A stretch of DNA of 64,000 nt from Varanus komodoensis (GCF_004798865.1 NW_025335268.1:111153027-111217026); one strand, 5' to 3'. Shown: positions 35,957 through 50,529, counted from the stretch's first letter. A program made the numbers and translations. The notes: generated by a model not told the origin, from the letters alone.

Positions 35957-38900
35957 CAGGTTTCCTTACCTGTACCTGTCATTCTTCGAATGATCATCTG
36001 TGCATTCACACATATGAGCTCTTTGCACATGCATGGAGCGGTTTTTTGGGAAGATTCTAAAGCTGATTAATTAGTATTCAGCAGGAGCCCAGCCCCCTAT
36101 GCAGCTAGCATGAGGGCGGGCCTCCGGCCGAGACCTCAGTTTAAGCTAAGACCACCATCATCATTGCATCAGTGGCACAGAATAACCCACATGTCCAAGA
36201 GCGAAACCAGAGGGGATGGCGGGTGGGTATGTGTGAATGCACAGATGAGCACTCAGAGAACGACAGTTACAGGTAAGGAAACCTGTCTTTATTCTTCGTG
36301 GTCTTTGTGCATCACACATATGGGTGACTGGTGGGCTTACCTCAAGTAGGAAGGTGGTGTCACTCAGTGCAGAGGATGGGTTGAATATACTTATTCAGAG
36401 AACAAAGGTCCATGATAGGACGAAGGCCTCTGTCCTTCTTTGGAACCATGAAGTACCTGGAATAGAATCCAGGATTTTTTTGATGGTGCAAGTTCAATAG
36501 CCCCTTTATGAAACAGGGTGGAAATTTCCTGTAGTAGAGGTGGTGATGGAGCTGTTTGTTTTGGTACTGTAGAGCAAGGGAGTATAGTAAACTCAATACA
36601 GTATCCATGGGCAATGATGGAAAGCACACTTGAGTCTGAGGTTATGGCTGTCCAAGTTAAACACAGAAGAGCCAATGTGAGATGTATGAAGGAATCACAG
36701 ATGCCTCCTGGAATCATCTGGGTGCCTTTGGGAAGATCGAACCCGTGAGAAGGGATCTTGGCATCTAGGCTGACTGGCTGTACGCTAATAATAGTGGTGG
36801 CAGGGATCCTAGGTTAGTAGGAAGATTTGTGCCACTTATATGAGGTATATTGCCTTGGGGCATTGGTTGATTGAGCCCCATGTGGTGAGCAGTACACCTG
36901 GCCTTTTTTGAACAGAGTCCATTCAGTTGTCGGTGGTTTCGTGGAACAAGCCAGTGCCGTCAAATGGCATGTCTTCTATTCACGCTTTGGCCTCCCCTGA
37001 CAAGCCAGAGGATCAAAGCCATGCGAAGCGGCGGAGACTATTGCTCCTGCCATATTGTGAGCACCACCCACAGTATGGTGTCATGCTGTGAGGATCTTGT
37101 CTGGCTAGGTACGTAGCATCATTCTTAATTTCATTTGCCAGGTCTTGGGCGTCCTTAGGTAGTGAAGAGCATAGGGATGCTGTTCTATGCCAAAGTATGA
37201 GGTGATATCTGGCCATGGAAGCTTGATAGTTGACCATTTTTATAGACAGGACTGACAAGAAGTAAAAGTGGTGGCTAATGGCATCAAGGCATCTACCTTG
37301 ATGTCAGATGGAGTGGCATGTTCCCTCCTGGAGTGTGACTGGCACACTCTACAATGATAGAGTTTGGCTGAGGGTGTTGAAACAGGAATTCAGCATCTTT
37401 TTCTTGAATGTGATACATATTTTTGAAGCGGTGTGGTGGGGCCATGGATGCCGGGAATGTCCATTCATGATGGATCGTATCCAGCAGAGTTGGGAGCAGC
37501 AGAATGGTAACAGATCTGGCAGACTCTGCATAAACAGCCTCAAAGACTGGGTCTTTGGCTCTCAAGGGTTCTTGTGTAGGGTTAAGTCCTAGACTATAGG
37601 CCATTTGGAGAACCTGGGACGCAAAGAATCCGGTATCCTCAGGTGGTCAGTATAGAACTGAGAAGGTTGTCATAAGACCTGAGGAAACATTGAATTGCTG
37701 GTCTGGAGAAGATGCCATCGAGACCAAGGTATATTGCCCTCCTTTGAAGAGACCTTCAGTTCTATTGGTATGCTGGGCAAAGAGGATGGAGGTCGCCTGT
37801 CTGCAAACCACAAAAAATTGGCAGGGACTCAAGCTGGTTGCTGGAATGTGCTGCGAGAGCTGGGACCAGGCAAAGGATCACGTTTCAAATCCAACAGGCT
37901 CCAATGGGATCCTTGTCTTGAGCTGACGAATCTCCACCATTCTACATAGAACTTGAAATCGAAATCCCCTTGATTTCTTGGGGGAGATTGATGTTTTTTA
38001 TGAGTTGTCTGAGCTGGGGGAGATCAAGAACGTTGCTTGGCTCTTTGTCTCTTGGGCTGGAGAAATACACTTGGTACTGAGGGTGAAGGCGAGGTGAGGC
38101 AAGGCTCTGTACTAGAGGTTGGGCTGGTTGAGGAGTCTGAACCGGCAACTCCGAAATTGCTCCTTTGGACACGGACGTGCTCCCTGGAGGTTGAAATGGC
38201 TGTAGGGATTGTCCCAGGTTCTCCTGACTTTGGGGCAGCGCTGTGTCTCCAGTACACAGGAGGCCACTAGGTACCAACAACTAGGAGCTTTTTGTGCTTC
38301 CCTTCTCTTTAATAAGGGTAAGCAACTTTGGAGGCTTTGTTTTCTTTTCCGCCTTTTGTTTTGCCACCTTGAGCATTTTCGCCAGTGGGGGAGTTGGCGA
38401 TTCGTCTGGGTTTTGAGCCAAAGCCGCAGAAGTGGATGGCTGAGGGTCTTCGGTGTGTAAAGCACGGCTCCAAAGTTCTGCTTTTAAATGGTCAGCCTGG
38501 TATTTCCTTATCTGCTTCATAAAAGCTTGGCAGTGATAACAAGATTCTACGATGTGAGACTCTCCCAGGAGAAACAAACAAAGGGAGTGGCTGTCGGTTG
38601 GTGGGAGCTTGCTACCGCATACAGAGCAGTTGCGGAAAGCAGCCTTCAGTGGTATTGCCTGGCCGGCAAGGCACAACAGAAACCCTCAGTGGTAACCACT
38701 GTAGGATACAAATAACTTTTCTTTTTCTTCGAGCAATAGAGAGAAAATAGAGGAAAAAAACCTGACCTGCAGGAGCTTTTATGTATACCTCACAAGGTAA
38801 GTTGGAGAAGAGCTTCCTGACGCGTTCACGATGGCAGTCAAAGAATTGAAGTTTTGGCCAGAGCCCCACCCTCACACTAGCTGCATAGCGGGCTGGGCTC

Positions 38901-39027
38901 CCGCTGAATACTAATTAATCAGCTTTAGAATCTTCCCAAATAACCGCTCCACACATGTATGAAGAGCCCATATGTGTGATGCACAGAGACCATGAAGAAT
39001 AACTATAACTGCAGCAATTCAAGTAGA
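35957..39027 (-). mobile_element. DIRS-like copy B with both terminal repeats
   Basis: A fossil DIRS-type retroelement in the last LRRC40 intron, sense to LRRC40. Parts, 5' to 3' on the - strand: terminal repeat and leader (39027-38820); gag-like ORF1 region (38876 to about 37000) with SKLPPTDSHSLCLF and SCYHCQAF; start of RT (36629-36360) with MVPKKDRGLRPIMDL; then the 3' module of internal complementary region (36233-36290) and terminal repeat (35957-36010 and on). The outer repeats are inverted relative to each other ('agctctttgcacatgcatgg' on the left). It is broken many times and old. It shares its subfamily with copy A. Confidence 0.8.
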
Positions 39028-39114
39028 CATAAAATTAAAATGGATTTAGTAAAGTATATTTGTACAGACTTTTTCCAAATAAATAACCCACACAGAAAAA
39101 GGTTATCGACAAAT

Positions 39115-39176
39115 AATAAATGTGAGCTGCCCCGAGGCTTCGGCAAATGGGGGGGCATAGCAGCTTTCTAAATAAA

Positions 39177-39209
<33 letters not shown>

Positions 39210-39210
39210 C
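39115..39210 (+). mobile_element. L2-type 3' end with (AAGT)n tail at a splice donor
   Basis: 'gagctgccccgaggcttcgg' and 'caaatgggggggcatagcag' match the 3' UTR of the intact L2 at 44104-44240 read on its own strand ('gccgccccgaggtttcggca...ggcggcatag'). An (AATA)/(AAGT)n tail follows (39169-39209). The tail ends within four bases of the donor of the LRRC40 exon at 39213, on the opposite strand. Confidence 0.75.
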
Positions 39211-39211
39211 A

Positions 39212-40469
<1,258 letters not shown>

Positions 40470-40910
40470 AATGCAGGTTGCATACCTGTAACTGTAGTTC
40501 TTCGAGTGGTCATCTGTGCATTCACACATATGGCTGTGCCAGTGCAGTGCCTTGTTCAGAAATATTTCTCTAGCTTACTCTCCATAGGAGTCCTGTTCCC
40601 CCGAGCCCCTATATAAAAGGCAACCTTCTGCCATATCATCAGTTCCACTTGAGACCGACATTTGCAATCAGTATACCTAATCATTAACTTGTGGGATATG
40701 TACAATTTTGCAATAAATACCAATAATGAAACCAAATAGTTCATATGTCTATGTATCTATAATCACCAACACCAACGTGGGGCCTGTGGTTGGGTTGGAT
40801 AAATGCACAGGTGACCATTCAAAGAACTACAGTTACAGATATGCAACCTGCATTTCTTCGTTGTAGTCTGTGCATCACACATAAGGGTGATTAGCAAGCA
40901 TTAGCTAATG
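40470..40910 (-). mobile_element. DIRS-like copy F: solitary 3' end module
   Basis: Only the 3' terminal module of a DIRS-type element: terminal repeat 40470-40522, about 280 bp of spacer, and internal complementary region 40802-40855, the two arms inverted with 49 of 53 bases pairing. No coding part is present. It is the same subfamily as copies C and E. It is cut at 40910-40925, where BovB begins. A broken fossil. Confidence 0.75.
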
Positions 40911-40924
40911 CTTAGCATTAGGGA

Positions 40925-42303
40925 GGAGCACAGATCTCTTCAAGAAAATTGGAGATATGAAGGGAACGTTTCATGCAAAGATGGGCATGATAAAGGACCA
41001 AGATAGCAGGGACCTAACAGAGGCAGAGGAGATTAAGAAGAGGTGGCAAGATTACACAGAAGAACTATACAAGAAAGAGCTTAACATCCCTGATAACCAC
41101 AATGGGGTGGTCACTGACCTCGAGCCAGACATCCTGGAATGTGAAGTCAAATGGTCCTTAGGAAGTCTGAGCAACAACAAAGCTAGTGGAGGAGACAGTA
41201 TTCCAGCTGAGCTATTCAAAATTCTAAAAGATGATGCAGTTAAAGTGCTACACTCAATATGCCAGCAAATTTGGAAAACTCAACAGTGCCCACAGGATTG
41301 GAAAAGGTCAGTTTACATTCCAATTCCAAAGAAGGGTAATGCCAAAGAATGTTCAAACTACAGCACTGGACACGGAACCACTGCTTGGTTCAAAATTGAG
41401 AAAGGAGTTCGGCAAGGCTGTATACTGTCGCTCTGCCTATTTAACTTATATGCAGAGCACATAATGCAAAAGGCAGGGCAAGATGAATCACAAATTGGAA
41501 TTAAGATTGCTGGGAGAAATGTCAACAACTTCAGATATGCAGATGATACCACTCTCATGGCAGAAAGTGAAGAGGAACTAAAGAGCCTCTTGATGCGGGT
41601 GAAAGGGGAGAGCACAAAAGTTGGCTTGAAACTCAACATTAAGAAAACTAAGATCATGGCATCCAGTCCTATCTCGTCCTGGCAAATAAATGCGGGAGAA
41701 ATGGAGGTAGTGACAGATTTTATTTTCCTGGGCTCCAAGATCACCACAGTCAGTGACTGCAGACAAGAAATTAAGAGATGCTTGCTCCTTGGGAGGAAAG
41801 CTATGGCAAATCTAGATAGCATACTAAAAAGCAGAGACATCACCCTGCCAATAAAAGTGCGTATAGTCAAGGCTCTGGTTTTCCCATTTGCAATATATGG
41901 CTGTGAAAGCTGGACCATAAGGAGGGATGAGCGCCGAAGAACTGATGCCTTTGAATTATGGTGCTGGAGAAGACTCCTGCGAGTCCCTTGGACTGCAAGA
42001 TCAAACCAGTCAGTCTTGGAAGAGATCAATCCTGACTGCTCTTTAGAAGGCCAGATACTGAAGATGAAACTTTAATACTTTGGTCATCTAATGAGAAAGA
42101 AGGACTCACAGGAGAAAAGCCTAATGCTGGGAACAATAGATGGCAAAAGGAGAAGGGGACGGCAGAGAATGAGGTGGCTAGATGGACTCACTGAAGCAGT
42201 CACCGTGAGCTTAAGTGGACTCCGGGGGATGGTGGAGGACAGGAAGGCCTGGAGGAATGTGCGCGATAGGTCGGACACAACTTAGCAACAACAACAACAA
42301 CAG
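40925..42303 (+). mobile_element. BovB (RTE) LINE, 5'-truncated
   Basis: The + strand encodes the RT and C-terminal part of BovB, antisense to LRRC40. Landmarks: WQDYTEELYKK, DNHNGVVTDLEPDILECEVK, IPIPKKGNAKECSNY, GVRQGCILSLCLFNLYAEHI, FRYADDTTLMAESEEELKSL, YGCESWTIRRDERRRTDAFE, WCWRRLLRVPWTARSNQS, then RRRGRQRMRWLDGL before a stop and an (ACA)n tail (42285-42302). Two defects show: about 80-90 residues of the RT core are missing in frame between CSNY and STGHGTT (near 41361), and a stop at 42073 replaces a conserved Gln just before YFGHLM. BovB is a hallmark of squamate genomes and is known for horizontal transfer. Confidence 0.93.
40957..42075 (+). pseudogene. BovB reverse transcriptase ORF, internally deleted
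   Basis: The 372-codon open part of the BovB element. It carries the RT motif YADD (FRYADDTTL) and the GVRQGC motif, but the segment with the first catalytic Asp (FIDYAKAFD in intact BovB, from memory) is absent because of the in-frame deletion near 41361. The endonuclease domain is lost by 5' truncation. The same frame continues after the stop at 42073-42075 to about 42285. It cannot encode an active enzyme. Confidence 0.9.
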
Positions 42304-42757
42304 TAGAACATTACATTTCAACATCAAGAAGCATTTTAAGAACCTAGCCAGTCTATACACACAAAGTGAAATATTCCAGGAATTTTCTCCATCAACATGA
42401 TACTGCTTATGCAAGCAATCTCCCTAGATAAGCTTCTAAAAACACAAGTCTGCTTTGATTTCTTAGATTAAAAATACCAGTGTATCGTAACAACACAAAA
42501 TTAGGACATAAGAATATTTTTAATATGTCTAGGACATTTTTCAGGGCAGAAGCCTTCCCAATATGATTTACAATGATAAAAATAAACTAATACAATTTTA
42601 TTTTTTAAAAATCTAAAAAACAATAACAACATTTGCAAAGGGAAGGTCAGTGAAAACAAGGAGATTTTCAGAGCTTTCCTGAAGGCCTGAAATGTTAGGA
42701 TATGACTGATCCTTGATTTCATAACCTAGCTAAGGCAATTTGTAATGGCACACTTAC
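42304..42757. other. LRRC40 intron, nothing recognised
   Basis: Short AT-rich intron remainder with no named repeat. Confidence 0.45.
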
Positions 42758-42835
42758 CTGTTAAAGGCAAGATTTATTATTTGCAGTTTTGGAAGTGCTT
42801 CCATTTCATCAGGCAGTGACATCAAGCTGTTATTT
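42758..42835 (-). CDS. LRRC40: LRRC40 exon, LRR
   Basis: 78 bp from acceptor 'tacaatttag' to donor 'AG|gtaagt'. It encodes NNSLMSLPDEMEALPKLQII and NLAFNR. This is one LRR of the LPDEM...L type. The intron upstream of it (42836-48090) holds the intact L2. Confidence 0.95.
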
Positions 42836-44103
42836 CTAAATTGTAAAAAACAAAAACAATCTAACTCTCCAACCATTATTAGCAACTAAAATTTTAATTT
42901 AATCATTTTCCAGTGTGTAAGTTGTAAACAAGTTGTATGCTTAAAGCCAGATTATAAAATGATTTTAAATTTTAGAAAATGTTTTTGCTTTCATAAATCA
43001 GTAGAACTCTTGGGATCTTTTCTAACACAGACTGTGGACTATTTTCTCATGATAAATAACCTACATGAGAATACTTCACATCTATAATCACTACAACTGA
43101 ATGAATGCATATGAGTGCAAACAGAAATTCCATACGCAGGAGCAACATGTTTCTGACTATCAGCTGTTAAGAGTAAAAAATGTGGTAGATGGTTGTTTTC
43201 ATGCCCTGATTGTGAGCTTCCAAGAAGCATCCAGCTCACCTCTGTTGCAAAAAGTGCCATCTTGGATACTCTGATCCAGCAGGACACTTCTTATCACATG
43301 CCACATAACAGTGGCATGCCCCACCTGGCAATTCCAGCTGTGTTTACTTACCAGTAACATACATATTCATTATATAGAACAATATGCAGGTAAGGTTGTA
43401 ACTTTCTATATAAATCCTGGCTTATGTACTACAACCCAGAGTATGGTTGCCTTTGAATTGTGGGTTGTCCTTATACATGAACCCTAATGTATGCTTTTAC
43501 TATTGATTGTTAATTTAAAACAATCCAGGAGGAAATCCATGATTTGTTGTTGGAGCTTTGTAGTTAACAAATTACAGTTTAACTATAGTATAAGATTCAT
43601 ATGTAATAACAATCCAAAATTCAACAACAATCTATACTCTGTCTTTATATATTTGAACTGGATCTATGAAAATGTACTGAAGAGATAGTGGAGCACATTC
43701 AGTAATTCTAACAAAATGATCCACTGGGTCACTAGATCAGTTTACAGAGCAGGGAATCTATTTAAACTGATCTATTTTCACTGTAGAAATAAGTTCATAA
43801 ACCATGATTACAGAAAAAAGATCAAATATGACTATTTGATTATTATTTGAATTTGAGTTATTGGAATTATTATTTGAATATTAGCTTAGCAAGCTAGATC
43901 TTAACTGTACTTTACTCTTGCACAAAAGCAAATTGGCTCAAATCTCCAACTATTAATGTTTGCCTTCACTTCCAGAACAAAAGTGGCATTAACCGAAATG
44001 GAGTGCAGACATCTGGATATACAAATGTTAAGAACAACAAGGGACAGGAAGACAGACAGATGGAAGTAAATGGCAATTGTCCATCTTTCCTGAAGGACTA
44101 CAA
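42836..44103. other. LRRC40 intron, nothing recognised
   Basis: AT-rich sequence downstream of the L2 insertion. No gene or repeat named. Confidence 0.45.
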
Positions 44104-44148
<45 letters not shown>

Positions 44149-47100
44149 ACATTTCTATGCCGCCCCTTGCCGAAACCTCGGGGCGGCTTACAACATGATA
44201 AAATACATTGAAATACAATAGTACATAATAAATTACCATTAAATATAAAAATACAAAAAATACATTGATTTACAAATACAAAATTAAAATTATCAGTATA
44301 AAATAAAAATATAGGATGAGAAAGAGAAGGAAGAAGAAGTTGCCCAGGCCAGATCATATGTTTTAACAATTGAAATGATGTTTAAATAAAAAGTTCTTTA
44401 CCTGGCGCCGAAAAACCAGTAGCGACGGTGCCAGGCGGACCTCTTTGGGGAGTGAATTCCATAGGTTGGGCGCCACCGCAGAGAAAGCCCTCCTCCGGGT
44501 ACTTACTCTCCTAATTTCTTTCATGGAGGGTTCCCGGAGAAGGGACTCTCCCGCAGATCTCAAAGGGCGGTCGGGCATATAGGGACGTAAGCGCTCGTTC
44601 AGGTAGCCAGGACCCAAGCCGTTTAGGGCTTTGTAGGTCATAATCAACACCTTGAATTGGGCCCGGGCTTCAATGGGAAGCCAGTGAAGCTGACGGAGGA
44701 CTGGAGTCATGTGAGCATAACGCCCCGTCCCCGTCAGCAACCTGGCAGCTCTATTTTGTACCAACTGAAGTGTTCGGACTGTCTTCAGGGGAAGCCCCAC
44801 GTAAAGCGTGTTACAGAAGTCTAGGCGGGAAGTCACCAGCACGTGTGTCACTGTCGCCAGGCAGTCGTACTCCAGGTAGGGGCGCAGCTGATTAATCAGC
44901 CGAAGCTGAAGGAAGGCGTTCCTCGCCACCACTGTCACCTGAGCTTCCAAAGAAAGCTCCGGGTCGAGGAGTACTCCTAAGCTGCGGACCTTATCCCTAA
45001 GAGGGAGTGTTGCACCATTCAGGACCAGGTCAAATCCACCCTCTCCGAAACCCGATCCGCCAACCAACAGGACCTCCGTCTTGTCTGGATTGAGTTTCAG
45101 TTTATTGGCCCTCATCCATTCCCTTACCTCGGCCAAGCACCGGTTCAACACAGCCACTGCCTCACCTGGATTAGTGGAGAACGAGAGGTAAAGCTGGGTA
45201 TCATCAGCGTATTGATGATTTCGCAGCCCACACCTCCTGATGACCTCTCCCAGCGGTTTCATATAGATGTTAAATAGCAGAGGGGATAGAATGGAGCCCT
45301 GTGGTACCCCATGGCATAGCTGCCATGACGTAGAGACCTGGTCCCCCAGCACTACCTTCTGGAATCGACCGTCGAGATAGGAGCGGAACCACTGCAAAGC
45401 AGTGCCTCCAACCCCCAATCCCGCAAGTCTATCCAGAAGGATACCATGGTCGATGGTATCGAAAGCCGCCGAGAGGTCCAGAAGAACCAACAGGGATGTA
45501 CTCCCCCTGTCCTTCTCCCTGCACAGGTCGTCGTACAGGGCGACCAAGGCAGATTCAGTACTGTACCCGGGTCTGAAGCCGGACTGAACTGGGTCCAGAT
45601 AATCAGTTTCATCCAAGAGTGCTTGGAGTTGTCCCGCCACCACTCGCTCCAACACCTTGCCCAGAAACGGGATGTTGGCCACAGGTCTATAGTTGGTGGC
45701 CATCTCTGGATCCAGTGACGCTTTCTTCAGGACCGGTCGTATTACCGCCTCCTTTAAAGGGGCAGGCACTCGACCCTCCCTCAGAGAAGCGTTAACCACT
45801 TCCAAAATCCAGGTCCCAATCCCGTGCTTGGAGTTATTTATTAACCAAGACGGGCAAGGATCCAATAGGCAAGTGGTGGGACGTACTCTTCCAAGCACCT
45901 TGTCCACATCATCGGGCCGCAATAATTGAAATTCCTCCAGTAATTTTGGACCAGACGGTGGCATTGGCGACTCCTCAGAGACCTCTGATTCATTAGTGGA
46001 GTCCAGCTCGTGACGAATCTGAGGGATTTTCTCCCTGAAATGCCTGGCAAAGTCATCACAGCGGGCCTTTGAGGGTGGCATCGGATCTTCCTTAGGACCC
46101 AGGCGAACCAGGCCTTGCACCACTCGAAAAAGCTCCGCTGGACGGCATTGTGAGGAGGCAATGGAAGCGGAAAAAAACTTCTTTTTCGCCGCCTTCACCG
46201 CCACAGCATAGGCCCGATAGTGGGCTCTCAAGTGTGTTCGGTCAGATTCATCCCATGATTTCCTCCACCTACGCTCTAGCCGTCTCCCAACTCGCTTCAT
46301 CGCCCGTAATTCAGGTGTATACCAAGGGGAAGAGCGGACTCTGCCCGGTGGGAGAGGACGCTTAGGAGCGATCGTGTCCACGGCCCTGGTCATCTCTCCG
46401 TTCCACAGTTCGACCAGAGCCTCGACAGGAGCACCAGTCTTGTCAGCCGGAAACTCCCCCAGGGCCTTCAGGAATCCATCCGGATCCATCCGGCTCCGGG
46501 GGCGGGCCCATACAATCGGGTCCGCACTCTTATAGAGGGAGAGGCCGCTCTCGAGCACAAACCTCACCAGGAGGTGATCTGACCATGACAGGGGAGTCAA
46601 ACATAAGTTCTTCACCCTCAGGTCATCCTCTACCTGCCCCGTCGTGAATACCAGGTCCAGAGTGTGTCCATGTTCATGGGTCGGGCCAATGACGTGTTGA
46701 GACAGGCCCATGGCCGTCATAGAGGCCATGAAGTCCTGAGCTGCCCCGGTCAGTCCAGACTCGGCATGGAGATTGAAGTCCCCCAGGACCAACATCCTGG
46801 GGGTCCTCAACACCAGGTCCGAGACGGTCTCTGTCAGCTCAGATAGGGAGACTGCTGGGCAGAAAGGTGCACGGTACACCAATAGAATCCCCAATCTGTC
46901 TCGTTCGCCCAACACCAAGTACAGGCACTCCAGCCCTGGTCTCAAAGGGACCGGAAGACCCGTGAGAGAGATGGAGGCTCTGTAAACCAACGCGACTCCC
47001 CCTCCCCTCCCTTCTGGGCGTGAACAGTGTTGAACCAGATACCCGGGCGGGCACAGTTGGGAGAGGGCAACATCCCCTCCCTCTCCCACCCAGGTCTCCG

Positions 47101-47480
47101 TTACGCAAGCCAGGTCGGCCCCCTCATCCACAATCAAGTCATGGATGAGGGAAGATTTATTATTGACCGACCTGGCATTGAGCAGCAGCACCGTCAGACC
47201 CGAGGGATGGTTGACAAGGCTACCTGGCGCCCTCTGGTTGGGGGCAGGATCAGAAGGAGGGACAGGTGTCAGCCATCTGTCCATCCTTCTTCTACGTGCA
47301 CACGTTAAGCCCCTATTGTTGTAACGACCATTGCCCATGACCACGCCAATAGCAGCCCCCGTGGGTTCCCCAGGATATATAAACGTCGACATGGCCAGGA
47401 ATGACTGAAAGCACTGATTAAAGCAGGGTAAGATTATAAAGTAGGTCGAAGGAGGAGAAAAAGAATGATAAAAAGAAAAA
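44104..47480 (-). mobile_element. L2-clade LINE with intact ORF2
   Basis: A GC-rich block (clearly richer than its AT-rich surroundings) inside a LRRC40 intron and in the same orientation as LRRC40. On the - strand: ORF2 (47392-44363), then a short 3' UTR that includes 'gccgccccgaggtttcggca' and ends in (AAT)n (44148-44104). The 3' UTR is shared with the short copy at 39115-39210. I could not fix the 5' end. The ORF2 frame stays open somewhat upstream of its first ATG, and no separate ORF1 was seen, so a moderate 5' truncation is likely. No clear target-site duplication was found. Confidence 0.9.
44363..47392 (-). CDS. L2 ORF2: endonuclease-reverse transcriptase, uninterrupted
   Basis: 1009 codons with no stop or frameshift. 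An N-terminal apurinic-type endonuclease domain spans about residues 65-280, with LNARSVNNK (71-79), TETW (98-101), LGDFNLH (203-209) and SDH (271-273). The catalytic Glu, Asp and His are all present. The reverse transcriptase spans about 540-800: RPVANIPFLGKVLERV, QSGFRPGYSTESALV, LLDLSAAFDTIDH (first catalytic Asp near 639-645), HGVPQGSILSPLLFN (694-708) and YADDTQLYL (728-736). A C-terminal region follows with RLDFCNTLYVGLP, LQLVQNRAARLLTGT and LHWLPIEARAQFK, typical of the L2 clade (Maui-like) rather than CR1. It ends with NLWNSLPKEVR and a stop. L2 ORF2 nicks the target DNA and copies its own RNA there. The 47392 ATG is the first in frame; the true start may lie upstream. Confidence 0.92.
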   Translation of the reverse strand: MSTFIYPGEPTGAAIGVVMGNGRYNNRGLTCARRRRMDRWLTPVPPSDPAPNQRAPGSLVNHPSGLTVLLLNARSVNNKSSLIHDLIVDEGADLACVTETWVGEGGDVALSQLCPPGYLVQHCSRPEGRGGGVALVYRASISLTGLPVPLRPGLECLYLVLGERDRLGILLVYRAPFCPAVSLSELTETVSDLVLRTPRMLVLGDFNLHAESGLTGAAQDFMASMTAMGLSQHVIGPTHEHGHTLDLVFTTGQVEDDLRVKNLCLTPLSWSDHLLVRFVLESGLSLYKSADPIVWARPRSRMDPDGFLKALGEFPADKTGAPVEALVELWNGEMTRAVDTIAPKRPLPPGRVRSSPWYTPELRAMKRVGRRLERRWRKSWDESDRTHLRAHYRAYAVAVKAAKKKFFSASIASSQCRPAELFRVVQGLVRLGPKEDPMPPSKARCDDFARHFREKIPQIRHELDSTNESEVSEESPMPPSGPKLLEEFQLLRPDDVDKVLGRVRPTTCLLDPCPSWLINNSKHGIGTWILEVVNASLREGRVPAPLKEAVIRPVLKKASLDPEMATNYRPVANIPFLGKVLERVVAGQLQALLDETDYLDPVQSGFRPGYSTESALVALYDDLCREKDRGSTSLLVLLDLSAAFDTIDHGILLDRLAGLGVGGTALQWFRSYLDGRFQKVVLGDQVSTSWQLCHGVPQGSILSPLLFNIYMKPLGEVIRRCGLRNHQYADDTQLYLSFSTNPGEAVAVLNRCLAEVREWMRANKLKLNPDKTEVLLVGGSGFGEGGFDLVLNGATLPLRDKVRSLGVLLDPELSLEAQVTVVARNAFLQLRLINQLRPYLEYDCLATVTHVLVTSRLDFCNTLYVGLPLKTVRTLQLVQNRAARLLTGTGRYAHMTPVLRQLHWLPIEARAQFKVLIMTYKALNGLGPGYLNERLRPYMPDRPLRSAGESLLREPSMKEIRRVSTRRRAFSAVAPNLWNSLPKEVRLAPSLLVFRRQVKNFLFKHHFNC

Positions 47481-48224
<744 letters not shown>

Positions 48225-48668
48225 TCAATGATCTGCAGCATTTAAAGCTATTTCAAAAGATCACTGATAAAGCCAAACTGTATTTTACCCATCACAATTT
48301 TATAACCCTACACAAAGTTATCCTCACCTACAGCTAGACTTGGCTACAGAAATGTAATCCTGTCCGAGAAAAATCAAACAAATTCTGATTGAGAAAAGGG
48401 CATGGACAGCTGCTGTTAATTATTACATTTTACTACTGAACAGGGAAAACCAGTTATTTTATTTCATTCACTTATAATGCATAATAATAATGTGCTATAA
48501 ATGGATGGCTATTGTTATTATACTATGGCATTAAATAACTGACAGTTTAACATAAGAAGCCCAAATAATGGTCTGAAGATAAATGTTTTATAGGTCAAAT
48601 TAAGCAGTTCTAGTGCTGAAGGCTGCCTGCATGGAAAAGCACCTGACAGCAAGCATAAATATTGCTCC

Positions 48669-48898
48669 TTTTATTTATTAGATTTATATCCCCTTTTCTT
48701 TGTTAAAGAACTCAAAGCAGCTTATATCATTCTTCTCCTGCTGCTCTCAATCTTATCCCCACAACAACCCTGTGAGGTAGGTTAGGCTGAAAGCCTGTGA
48801 CTGGCCCAAAGTCATCCAGTTGGCTGGATGGCTCAGCAAGAAGTAGAACCCAGATCGCCTGAGTCCCAGTCCCATACTCGTAACCACTACACCACACT
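48669..48898 (-). mobile_element. Sauria-type SINE, nearly full length
   Basis: On the - strand it starts with the tRNA-like head 'gtgtggtgtagtggttacga' (48898-48879), continues with 'gggttctacttcttgctgag', then 'gactttgggccagtcacagg' and 'gcctaacctacctcacaggg', and ends 'ggggatataaatctaataaa'. This is the tRNA-derived SINE of squamates, thought to be mobilised by BovB/RTE-type enzymes. A BovB is present 6 kb away. It lies in a LRRC40 intron, sense. Confidence 0.85.
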
Positions 48899-50221
<1,323 letters not shown>

Positions 50222-50529
50222 TTATTTAGGAGAAGGATAACAATTAACTATTTTATTTGCTAGAGTATTGTGATTTTAAAAACTCATCAAAAATAAAACC
50301 AGAAAAGTACTGGGCTCCTATAAATTCCTTTTCAGTGTAACTCATTTGTACTTATCAATGGGATAAGACTGGGAAACCAAGTCAAACATTCTACAAAGAA
50401 AACTTTTTAAAACGAATGAGATGTGAAGTAATTTTTCTATTATTAACAACAAAAGGTATTTTATTTTACACAAAGTCTACTTGAATAAAAGCCTATGTGC
50501 TTGCTGAAGGAAAGGCAGTAGAGAGGAAC

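Noticed and set aside
45352-47308. Several + and - strand open frames of 60-106 codons overlapping the large L2 ORF
   Set aside because: Shadows of the GC-rich L2 ORF2 in other frames. None resembles a protein family.
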